NCBI GenBank assembly: GCA_038373865.1
Contig: JAXGGA010002190.1
Location: 1-64,000, forward strand
Reading direction: 5' to 3'
Origin: Uloborus plumipes
Lineage: Eukaryota > Arthropoda > Arachnida > Araneae > Uloboridae
Length of the DNA: 64,000 bases
The notes under the pieces: generated by a model
The model's database searches: none
What the model saw: only the letters and a program-made list of their open reading frames with translations
Told to the model about the DNA's origin: nothing
Part shown: in pieces, positions 55,659-64,000 of the stretch
Numbering within the stretch: position 1 is the stretch's first letter
How the letters are laid out: each line of letters begins with the position of its first letter
Made by a program: the position numbers and the translations under genes

Positions 55659-56880
55659 CAGGGTTGGCAAAGTTTTCCCCACTCCCGGTAAATACCATGG
55701 TAAAAACCGGTATTTACCGTCCTGGGAAATACTATGTTTTTCCCACATGGGAGAAACTGATTATTTAAAATATAAATTCAAAACAATCTTTAAAGATGTT
55801 AAAATTGAGTTCTAAGTAAATAGCTTGAAAGATTTTTTTTAAAAAGAGGAAGATCTACAAAATCGAACAATGGAGTACGTTTATTTGAATATTTACATAC
55901 CACACAGAGTCCCAAACATTTACCAATCGTATTTGTATTCTTCATCTCCCCCTTCCACATTGGATTTTAGCATCATGTAACAAAATACTAATTTACAGGC
56001 TTTTTGTAAACCCAGTCTACTTCTAATCTTGTTTTGGATGAAAGAAAAATTAGAAAAAATATACTCTAGAGATGCTGATGATGCAGGACATCCCTGAAGA
56101 TGCTGCATTAATTGGAGAAATTCTGCATCTATTCCGGTTTTACTTAAATTCCTCCACCAAAGTGCAGGTGAAATAGTTTTTGTAATCTCTTCATTGAAAA
56201 ATGTCTTAGGAAAAGGGACTTTTTTTGACTTGAATTGTCTTGTGTATTGTAAGTACTTTGGATTTAAAGCTTGCAAATATTCACGAGCAGATTCCTCTTG
56301 ATCTTGTGATAACTTTTCACCTTTATATTTCGGATTCATCAGGTGTGCCAAAAAATGGACAGGGGTCATTGCTTTATCAAAGCTTGATTTCATTTTGCTG
56401 AAATGTGGAATGAGTTCTTTACATTTTGTAAATATTACACCTTACACCAAACTAAAATTGTAAAAAAAAAATTGTGTTTAAAAGGTCAACTAAAAAGTAA
56501 TAAAATTTCATTTAAATTTGAACACAAGTTATTTATTGCTTCTCTTGATGACACTGATATTTTAAAGTGGAAAATTTTATTTTATTGTGTTCCAAAAATT
56601 GTGGAAATTAATCATTATAAAACTTTATGAGCAAATTTTATGCTTTTTGCAATAATTCTTATTTTGTTATGTCTTTTTTCTGCAGAATAATTTTAAACCT
56701 AATGAAAATTTGCATAATAACTATATATTTCTAACTTTAATTTTACACATCAGACAGAGAAATCCAGAATATTGCTTACATATTGTCATTTCCTAGTATT
56801 TACCAGTTTTTCCCGGTATTAACCAGTTTTTCCCGGTGGGATGGGAAAAACAAGTTTTGGACGGGAAAAAGCCAACCCTG
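55659..56880. mobile_element. hAT element, 1222 bp, inserted in the Tc1 transposase, exact 8-bp target duplication
   Basis: Ends are CAGGGTTGGC and GCCAACCCTG, perfect inverses. The flanks are aggggatt at 55651-55658 and aggggatt at 56881-56888. Removing the element and one flank restores the host frame RPVAIPYLQG. Subterminal words 'cccggtaaatacc' and 'ttcccggtattaacc' recur several times near both ends, as expected for hAT transposase-binding sites. The interior keeps only the C-terminal part of a transposase (55920-56393), so it is an internally deleted copy. Confidence 0.95.
55920..56393 (-). pseudogene. hAT transposase C-terminal fragment (dimerisation region)
   Basis: The minus-strand frame of 157 codons includes MTPVHFLAHLMNPKYKGEKL, then KVPFPKTFFNEEITKTISPA, LWWRNLSKTG, and GCPASSASLEYIFSNFSFIQ followed by NKIRSRLGLQKACKLVFCY. 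The PASSASLE..FS..S.I..K.R.RL block is the hallmark of the hAT C-terminal dimerisation domain, and W.. plus the hydrophobic run before it fits. The N-terminal BED finger, catalytic Asp residues and most of the RNase H-like fold are missing. It cannot be active, but could still be mobilised in trans by a full-length relative. Confidence 0.85.
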
Positions 56881-57893
56881 AGGGGATTGCCACCGGCCGC
56901 AGTACATTATCTACATATCGTTGGGCCGTCATAGTGCCCCGAATACGAACTAGAGCTGATACGGAATTGTATGCAATAGCGCCCCAAACCATTATGCCAC
57001 GTTGTCGCGCTATGGGGCGTTCCACAGTTACTGCCAGATTCGATCTTTCTCCATGTCGACGCCACACACGTATGCGATGACTATCGCTGGACAAACAGAA
57101 GCGGGATTCATCTGAGAACACTACGGTTTGCCATTCTGCCATTAACGTCGCTCTGGTCCGGCACCATTCCAAACGCTGGAGTCTGTGCTGTGAGGTCAAT
57201 GGCAGTCTTCTTAGCGGGCGCCGTGATTGCAAGCCACATGCAACCAGTCGACGGGAAATGGTTCTGGTCGACACAGGAACATCCAGGGTACCTTGCACGT
57301 GCTGCAGAATCGACGTACAAGTGACTTGCGGGTCCGCCACAGCTTGTCGGTGAATCCGTCGATCCAAGCGGTCTGACGTCACTCTGGCTGCACCTGCACC
57401 CCTCAATGTGGCTACATTTCCTCTTTCCAACCATCTCCGACACAGCCGATGCACAGTGCTTGCATCCATGTGGGTATCAGCTGCAATTTGACGTATGGAC
57501 CAACCTCCCCTTCTCAGTCCGATCACCATACCCTTGTAAAGTCGTCTATATGCTGGAAGTGTCTTCGTTGAGGACGGCGTGGCATTTCCTCCTATCACAC
57601 GTATCCTTCGAGACAAAAACCAAATTTCTCCGATAATTAGTCTGGCAGAAAAACCAACATGAACATAGCCCACTTTTCAACTTCATTCTCTTATATCTTA
57701 CTTCACGTGCGTCGGAGAGCTGCGCATTTCATATCATTTTCATAACTCAGTGACGTGCGTCTACGGTAAAATTTGCATGAATTTCTGACCACTCCTTCTT
57801 GGTGTTGCATTTTCAATGTCGAGCAGTGTATTTTATGCTTAATATTAAGAAATATAGTGATGAATCCCCAGCTGTTTGAGAAAATTGTGATTA

Positions 57894-58060
57894 CAGTCAA
57901 GTCTCAATAACTCAAAGATTTATAACTCAAATATTCCTTTACTTCGAAGTTTTTATTGGGCCTCAAACTCTTGAGAAGGCAGTAGGAACTTCATATAACT
58001 ACCAATAATTCTAAGCTTTTAGCACGTCTCTTGGGGTTTCAAATTATTGAATCGCGACTG
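57894..58060. mobile_element. pogo/mariner-like MITE, 167 bp, sister of 54014-54192
   Basis: The element starts CAGTCAAGTCTCAATAACTC, ends TTGAATCGCGACTG, and has TA at 57892-57893 and 58061-58062. It is aligned with the unit 2 copy within the duplicated segment, apart from a 20-base duplication (gtttttattggg repeated) present in the unit 2 copy. It was therefore present before the segment duplicated. Confidence 0.72.
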
Positions 58061-58097
58061 TATTAACTGTCAATATCATGTAAATTTTTAAAATACT

Positions 58098-58193
58098 GTT
58101 GATCCAGAGGCATCAACAATATCCAATAAAGCATCAAACTTTGTAATCATACTCTGGGTGCTTTCAGAAGAATCAATAGCTTCAGTTCCCAAA
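58098..58193 (-). pseudogene. Repeated exon, unit 4, truncated
   Basis: An acceptor TTCAATTCAG precedes 58193. The minus strand reads LGTEAIDSSESTQSMITKFD, then ALLDIVDASGST, and then breaks at the junction with unit 3 sequence (cagtattttaaaaattt). The first 32 codons align with units 2, 3 and 5 but differ from all of them. ACA|GTATTT at the break could serve as a cryptic donor. The truncation marks the right boundary of the duplicated segment. Confidence 0.6.
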
Positions 58194-58971
58194 CTGAATT
58201 GAAAATGTGTATTTATTAATCAATGATAGAAATTTTTCTTCAAATATTTTTTAAATAAACAATGTAAAAATTAAATTACTATAAGATAAAAATTTATGTC
58301 AAAAGTGAAAATACATGAGGATAAGAATACCTTTGTGCAGAAAAGTAAATTAAGGTCATTTACAGTTTAAACGGACAAAATAAAAGATTTTTTTCAGACA
58401 CATGTTTTGGTGTTACAAGGACAAAGGCCTTTTCCTATGCAAAGAATGTGATCGTCTTTTCATCCATAAGCTTACATTCTTTATCTGAATTTTGCAGGTA
58501 ACTTATATCATAGAATCTAGAAATCATTAAACGAAAGATTAATAAGTCAATAAGAACTTAAAGAGCAAATTTCTATTAAAATTAATTCAATGCAAAAGCA
58601 ACAACTATCGTAATAGCAAAAACAAAACCTTGACAAAAAAAATTGTCCCTTAGCGCCCTTAGTTTTAATATTATTACTAATCCTAATATAGTAGTTTATA
58701 CACATGTTAGGTTAGTTACGACCTCCCCCCCCCCCCAGGTCATTCTGGCTATACTAGTGAATAGAAGCATAGTTATCCCCAGAGAAAAATGTATAATTAG
58801 GTGGTACAAAGGAAAAAAGTGTGATCATTTTTTCTTTTTTCAGGGATAAAAAAAATACTTCAGAGGAGTTACAATTCTTTGTCCCTACAGCAATTACGCC
58901 AAGCACATGAAATCTTTCGACTCTACTAACTAAAAGAAATTTAGCTGTAGCAAAGAGATAAAAAATCTTAC

Positions 58972-59226
58972 CCCTTGTGTGTGGGGGTGAGATATTTCCT
59001 ATTTTGTGAATCAAGGTCACTATTTAGGTTGCCAGCATTAACTGTGAATTCTTTCTGCTGTAACCGCAGATGAACACCAGTTATTTTTGAAGAACCATCA
59101 TCACAAGCAAATCTACCAACAGTCTCACTTGGTTCCATTGTTGATACTGAAGCATTAGTGATATCCAGTAAAGTGTCAGGCTTTGCAACACTGCTTTTGG
59201 AAGAATCAACAGCTTCTGTTTTCAAA
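58972..59226 (-). CDS. Repeated exon, unit 5, intact, phase 2-2
   Basis: An acceptor CTTCATTTCAG precedes 59226 and AAGGG|GTAAGA follows 58972. Length is 255 bases, with the same entry and exit phases as unit 3. It reads LKTEAVDSSKSSVAKPDTLL, DITNASVSTMEPSETVGRFA, then CDDGSSKITGVHLRLQQKEF and SDLDSQNRKYLTPTHKG. The conserved frame is xTEAVDSS, xxxLLDIxNASxSTMxxSExV and DxQNxxxxxxTxK. It is the most divergent intact copy, so the exon family predates the recent segment duplication. The gene identity is unknown. Confidence 0.55.
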
Positions 59227-59302
59227 CTGAAATGAAGATAGGTATTTGTTAATCAATAAAAAATTATGAGTAAAATGTCAGAAATGGATAACATTATTCA
59301 AT

Positions 59303-59345
59303 ACTAGTGGATATGCCCGGCGTCAAGCGGGTAAAAATGCAACAT
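59303..59345 (-). mobile_element. Helentron-like terminus, isolated
   Basis: ACTAGTGGATATGCCCGGCG and TCAAGCGGGTA are, reversed, close to the end at 50318-50346 (CCCGGGCAACGCCGGGTATA, GCTAGT). No matching other end is seen within the few hundred bases before copy B starts. Confidence 0.45.
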
Positions 59346-59377
59346 GTGAAATCTAATCCCCAGCAGTATTATATACG

Positions 59378-61793
59378 GTGGTAAACGCACGGCTTTGCCC
59401 GTGGTATATAAACTTAAAAGTTCATTTGTAAAAAAAATGATATAACAGAAAAAATACATTATTTTAGTTATCATTCAACTATAATTCCTTTAAAGTATGG
59501 TATAAAAATTTGGTATGGACCCCACACTACTTTCTTTTACGTTTAAATTTCTTAGTAGATGCCTTAACCCTTCACTGCACGGTATGCCAGATCTGGCACA
59601 AGCCAAATAAACCCTCATATATTCCAATGATTTTTAAATGCAGTTAAACTGAGTTTTACGCCCCTTCTGGAACATTGCTATAACAGTTTAGTGTGATGTT
59701 TATGCACTAGTTAGTTGCACTAGTCTAGGTATTACAGTTCTTGCTTTTGAAAAGAAGAGTGTCTGCATTTCCGTTAGAAGTGTGCTTAGTCATTATTTCC
59801 TTTGTTCTAAAAATGTTTAAATACACTTAGTAGCAAATTTGTTTGTACCACTTATGGCACAAAACACATTGTAGATTATTACACTTATCGGTATACAAAG
59901 CATATGCTATGTGCTATGTGCCATATGTAGAACAAACAATTAAAACATCATTTTTGGTGCACATTTTTAAGATTAATTTTTTTCTTCATTTTTCCTGAAC
60001 TCAGAGTTATTAAAAGGTAACATAAGACTTTTTTCATGAAAATATAAAAAATCGTGCAGTGAAGGGTTAAGTGCTAAAATAGTGCTTGGAGTGAACAAGA
60101 TAACAATTCAAACATTTACATCCCTACTTTGCCATGAAACAATGAAAAAAATATTTTAATGATTAATCTCCTAAATATTGCCGATTTTAACAGCATTCAG
60201 TGGGGTTTTCGCAAAATATCGCCAATAGCGCCAAATTGAACACAAATAAAAAAATATTTTTGTTCGCCAAATTTGTTGCCAACTTGGCGTCGAACACTTG
60301 GTGACCAAAAGCTTGGTGATATATCGCCAAGTGGTCGCGCCAATTCATATCACTTTTGTCTGCATTGAAATTAACACTGATTTACCCCATAAAAGGGGTA
60401 AAACACTCCCTTGAGAACATTGGAATGCAACCCCAAGGGGAGGTGCACAAAAATAAGCCAAAAAAGAAAATAAGAACAATTTTGTTTCTCACAAAAACCA
60501 ACAGAAATCTTACCAAAGTTTAAAAGAAGAAGAAAGTTTTATTTCCTAACTTCAAAAACAAAATAATACATTTTCCGAAATGACACACTTTAGAAAGAAC
60601 GTTGCAATATCGCATTATGATACAAGTAAATATACTGAAATAGAATTGAATGCCAAATTGTAAAAAAGTTGGCAAAAATTTAACTTTAATATTGTCTTTT
60701 GTTATTTATTAAATGCAATTACTGCTGCAAATTACAGTCCAACATAAGTAATCACATTGCAAAAATATATTTGGAGCACTTTTTTCTTTTAAACTCAACT
60801 GATCCAAAAATTTTAAGTGTTAGTCATAGAAATTTCGTGCATTATTCTTCATAATGATAATAAAAACAATAAACAACGACAAACATCAACCAGCAAACGA
60901 CAAATTAAAAGCAAAATTCGTTCACTCAAGCCATTTACTGCAATTTATATTGAAATAAATCAATAATGAAGTAAAATATCTTTTGCAGACGATAAATTTA
61001 AAATGGTTTACTATCATGTTGTCTCTTTTTTGACCTCATTTGGTTAAAGAATTATTCCCTCTTCTATACAACTTGTCAGATCGCCAAAAATGTCTCTAAA
61101 CTCTTAAAAATGGTACGCGTCAGTTTCTTCCTTCTCCACTTATTTTAAGGAAAGGACTAGATTTCTCATTTGATTGAAAGGTGCCATTTTATCACGGTTT
61201 TATTATATTTCATTTAACTAATTTTAATAAGACTGGAGTTTGGATTGCTACAAAAATAAATACATTTTTAAAATTTTAAGGGAAAAAGAACGAAACCAGA
61301 AACAGAAATAAAAACGTAACCATGGTAACAACATGAAAAGTTGATTTCCGTTGATAAAATAATTCATTTAATCTTCATTTTCAAACAAATTTTATTCTCG
61401 AACTTAACTATTTTAGAATCGTTTGGCTTGCTTTGCTGAAGGTAAGCCTTGAATTTCCAGGATTCTAAAAACACTTATTACAGCTCTTCTAAAGCTCGTA
61501 GAAACTTTAAATTGACATCATTTTGAGCAGAAAATTTCAAGCTTTCAAATGACATAAGACTTGAAAATGTGTATTAAATATTTCTTCCCTATTTTATCAA
61601 ATTTTCACTAAGAATTGGAATAGAAAAAGAACGTAATAGAATTTTCGAAAAATCGCTTCGTAGTGCATAACCCCATGCTACAAACTAATTTTGTGCCAAA
61701 TTTCATGAAAATCGACCAAACGGTTTTGGCGATACGCTCGTAGCATACAGAAGGAAAGAAAGAAAGACTCACCATCAGCTTTATTATTAGTAG
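59378..61793 (-). mobile_element. Helentron/Helitron-like non-autonomous element, copy B
   Basis: It is the reverse complement of copy A (39286-41082) over nearly its whole length: GGTGGTAAACGCACGGCTTT with GCCCGTGGTA at the left, then 'ggcgatatttaggag' inverse, the TTGGCG palindromes at 60240-60340, and CATCAGCTTTATTATTAGTA at the right. It is larger than A by the 499-bp piggyBac-like insertion and small indels. The two copies are about 18 kb apart in opposite orientation, so they could support inversion of the 41-59 kb interval. Confidence 0.65.
59568..60066. mobile_element. piggyBac-like MITE, 499 bp, exact TTAA target, empty site known
   Basis: Terminal repeats CCCTTCACTGCACG and CGTGCAGTGAAGGG are perfect 14-base inverses. 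TTAA flanks both sides (59564-59567, 60067-60070). Copy A of the host element has the unoccupied sequence gcacTTAAggcatc at about 40886-40900. Just inside the left end is the palindrome TGCCAGATCTGGCA. No coding sequence. Confidence 0.93.
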
Positions 61794-61804
61794 AGATTCT
61801 AGGG

Positions 61805-63260
61805 TGAATACTAGGGTGTCCCAAAAAAAAAAAACGAAAGTCGGAATTTTGTAACACATACCCTCTAATTTTTTTCCTTTTACATCAAAACAATTGTAAA
61901 AAAAGTTTCATGCAATTTGAACAACGGTAACCCTTGCCGACTTGCGTCCGAAAGTGCAAACTAGCCCTTTTTCACTAGGCCAAATCGAAAAAAACTTTTT
62001 TCGGAAATTCAAAATTTCATGTTGATAAAACGCTTCCCCTAGATCCCAACATGTCCCAAAAAGTCATTTATCCAAGTTAAAAAATATTTAGGTACCCCAA
62101 ACGAGGCTTAAAATTCATAATTTTCTTCAAAAAATAGCTTTTTTTCTATGTATTTTGTAAACAACGAAAGATAAATTTTAAGAAATTATCAAGATGAAAA
62201 GTATGAAGCATGAAGTATATAATTTGAGCTAAATATAAGTTTTTTCTCTCATTTCACATTTATTTCTCCCGGAAATTACTCAATATTAAGGTTTTTTCAA
62301 GTTTTAAGTTAAATTTTTCCATTTTAAATACTACAACATTTTTTTATATTATTCATCTGAAAGTATGTTCGTTAGTGATTTTGTAACTTGATATTTTCTT
62401 TGAATGTATCTATAATTTAAAATAAATAAATATTTAAAATAAATAAATTGGGAAAAAAAAAATAAAAAAAAACAATGACAACGATTTATTCACAACATAT
62501 ATTTACTACAATGTTCCAGTACAATACACATTACTAAACATACTATCGGTTTTAATGTTTGTTTATTGCAGTCAGAGTATATATTTCAGTGCTCTTGGAC
62601 GCAACACAACAAAAATTGTTTTTGCTCCTCATCAACTGTTAGCAAACCATGACAGTCCTGCATCATTTTTACAGCTCTTTCAGCTGTATCATTTACTAGT
62701 CTAAACACGGAGACCATCCTTTTTCCTTCAAGGAATTAAGTGTTATTCGCCCATAGCAAAGGACTCTCATTGAGAACACTATCATCAATTTTGAGTCTAG
62801 TAAGCAAAGGCTATCTTTCAAATGATATGAACTTTTCAATTGTTTTCTCGTGAAAATAATAAAATAACAGGTACCAAATGCGCGATTTGAGGAAGTGACT
62901 AATTAAACAATTAGTTACTTCCTCCCCCCATTTTTTTCGATTCGGCTCGGTACGCAAGTACTAGTTTACACTTTCAAGCATAAGTCGGCATAGTTTGTAA
63001 TTTTTGAAATTACAATAAACCTTTTCTACAATCATATTGATATTAAACAAACATTAATTCAAATTTTTTAAAGAAATTAGGTTCCCAGCACGAGGCATAA
63101 AATTTATATATTTCTTTCTCTAAATTATTAGATTTTTTCTATTTATTTATTGCATCATTTGTGAATTTCAAATTGCAGATACACTTAAAGAAAATATCAA
63201 GTCCCAAAATCACTGAAGAACTAACTTTCAAAACAGCATTTGCAGATGAATAATAAAAAA
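61805..63260. repeat. Imperfect inverted and direct repeats around a gene remnant
   Basis: 'tgccgacttgcgtccgaaag' with 'tgcaaactag' at 61936-61965 is inverted at about 62965-62995 (actagtttacactttcaagc, ataagtcggca). 'attttgtaacttgatatttt' near 62382 is inverted at about 63193-63225 (aaatatcaagtcccaaaatc). In contrast, 'taggtaccccaaacgaggc' (62090) and 'taggttcccagcacgaggc' (63080) are direct. The layout suggests at least one foldback element of about 1.1 kb with internal rearrangement. Confidence 0.5.
62589..62826 (-). pseudogene. C-terminal remnant of a multi-copy arthropod repeat-family protein
   Basis: The minus strand, with one stop and a frame change, reads DSVLNESPLLWANNT, a stop, FLEGKRMVSVF, RLVNDTAERAVKMMQDCHGL and LTVDEEQKQFLLCCVQEH before a stop. 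The words 'LVNDxAERxVKxxQDxxxxLTxxEEQKQxLLxxVxxHR' are familiar to me from the C-terminus of an uncharacterised multi-copy arthropod protein, usually adjacent to 'P..W'. The function is unknown to me. It sits between the repeats at 61936-62995, so it was probably carried by that element. Confidence 0.5.
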
Positions 63261-63269
63261 AAAGTAGTA

Positions 63270-64000
63270 GGGGAATGTGTGCCAAAGTGAAATAGCAGAG
63301 CAAAGTGAAATGGTGAAATATTTTCCCAGCTTGCAGTGTAACCTATCTAGCAATATTTTAACTAAGTTCCTAGACAAATAGTTAATTCCTGTCAAAAAAT
63401 AAGTAGCTCCAAAGATCAACAAAAAAATTATACAAGCCATTTTAAAAATTTGATACTTTTATTGTAATATTCGACGTTTTTCAAAAATATTTCATATTAC
63501 AAAAGAATAAGATTTTTGTAATTATCATCCAAACTATTAATTGAGAACTACTGATATCCAGTGCAGTCCTTATTTAGTTAAAATTAGGCATTTTTTGATT
63601 TTTAATGTTCAATATAATTTGTCAAGTGCACGCGGGGCGAAGTGGATGGGGCAAAGTGAAATAGTTTATTTCGTGTTCTTATTCATTCATTTATTAAATC
63701 ATTCACGTATTTCTTCATTTATTAATTCATATACATTCTTTTACTTAATTATTTACTCATTCATTAACTCATTTACTTATCGTTCTCTATTTTATTCACT
63801 CATTTATTTTTTCTCACACATTAATTTATTTATTCATTTACCAGCTCATTCGTTTATCTTTCGTTAATAATTATTTTTTCGTTTATTTACGCATTCATTT
63901 GATGAAAATTACTATTAATCGTCGAATTGAAAAATTTTCATAACAAAAATATTTTATTTTTCACTTTGCCCCATGTTTTTTTGAAGTGAAAAATTTTCAC
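63270..64000. repeat. Element edges with TTTCACTTTG(CC)CC words and ATTT/CATT simple repeat
   Basis: 'ccaaagtgaaatagcagagc' with 'aaagtgaaatggtgaaat' at 63290-63320, 'ggggcaaagtgaaatag' at 63648-63664 and 'tttcactttgcccc' at 63959-63972 show the same word in both orientations. The last two form an inverted pair around a degenerate (cattt/attc)n repeat at about 63680-63900. The structure resembles a small TIR element near the window edge; sequence beyond base 64000 is needed to close it. The 108-codon frame at 63541-63867 is the simple repeat translated. Confidence 0.5.

Larger units (their letters stand above)
55304..57673 (-). pseudogene. Tc1-type transposase, broken by a hAT insertion and a one-base deletion
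   Basis: The enzyme would cut and paste the element by a DDE mechanism. Reading on the minus strand, a paired-like helix-turn-helix region (GWSIRQIAADTHMDASTVHR) is followed by a second DNA-binding region, then VVFSDESRFCL with the first Asp, RGIMVWGAIA, and VDNVLRPVAI. The frame then enters the hAT element at 56880. It resumes at 55658 with YLQGLPNVIFQQDNAQPHSA (second Asp) and WPPYSPDLS. A one-base loss near 55530 puts the final NEHLWDVVGRRLQNL (Glu) in another frame, which runs to a stop near 55327. The start codon is uncertain because the open frame extends back towards the terminal repeat. Confidence 0.88.
55181..57828 (-). mobile_element. Tc1-type element, 2648 bp including a nested hAT element
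   Basis: The left end CACTGCTCGACATTGAAAAT and the right end are exact inverted copies for 49 bases (to GGTCAGAAATT). TA lies at 55179-55180 and 57829-57830. The paralogous segment at 53941-53960 shows the unoccupied site (tcagtacaatttttatgctt against tcagtaca-element-ttttatgctt). Removing the hAT insertion leaves about 1.42 kb, normal for a Tc1-type element with one transposase gene. Identical termini suggest fairly recent arrival. Confidence 0.95.

Noticed and set aside
63541..63867. 108-codon plus-strand frame rich in Ser, Phe, Ile and Tyr
   Set aside because: It is a translated ATTT/CATT simple repeat.

Overview
The window is eukaryotic nuclear DNA: AT-rich, intron-bearing, with no operons, no tRNA or rRNA genes and no CRISPR array. 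It is probably from an arthropod, and a spider-like chelicerate is my best guess. The grounds are a Tc1-type transposase of the kind abundant in spiders, a ZSWIM3-like and a SAMD3-like gene, Helentron-like ends, and many pure G or C runs of 8-16 bases at transposon edges. The species assignment is inference from remembered families, not a search.

Layout. 0.1-2.9 kb is low complexity plus a decayed tandem array. 5.9-11.2 kb is terminal-inverted-repeat (TIR) elements, one containing a broken protein-coding copy. 11.3-20.8 kb carries three spliced exons, minus strand, of a ZSWIM3-like (MULE/FAR1-derived) gene whose introns are loaded with transposons (Tc1 at 12.0-12.9, a 6-bp-target-duplication element at 13.3-14.0, divergent opposed tandem arrays at 14.1-20.2, a hAT-like element at 17.9-19.7). 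23.3-24.2 kb is a possible exon interrupted by a small hAT-like element that itself took a SINE-like insertion. 28.05-31.02 kb is a foldback element split by a hAT-like element. 32.5-38.4 kb is a two-exon SAMD3-like gene (minus strand) with a 4.4-kb transposon-filled intron.

39.1-48.4 kb is a fossil gene, also minus strand, broken by a Helentron-like element, a 5.5-kb hAT-like element and a Tc1-like remnant. 48.9-59.2 kb holds a series of related short exons (minus strand) in partly tandem duplicated segments. Into these went a 2.9-kb TIR element full of 171-bp satellite repeats and a Tc1 element that was then hit by a hAT element. 59.4-61.8 kb is a second Helentron-like copy, inverted relative to the first, with a piggyBac-like MITE inside. 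61.8-64 kb is further TIR elements and one gene remnant.

The genes do not form a pathway. The interest lies in the recoverable insertion history: several elements have exact target duplications, and some have paralogous empty sites inside the same window. The most unusual object is the TIR element at 50472-53377, whose interior is a higher-order satellite array with a TGACGTCA palindrome in almost every unit, followed by an inverted block.
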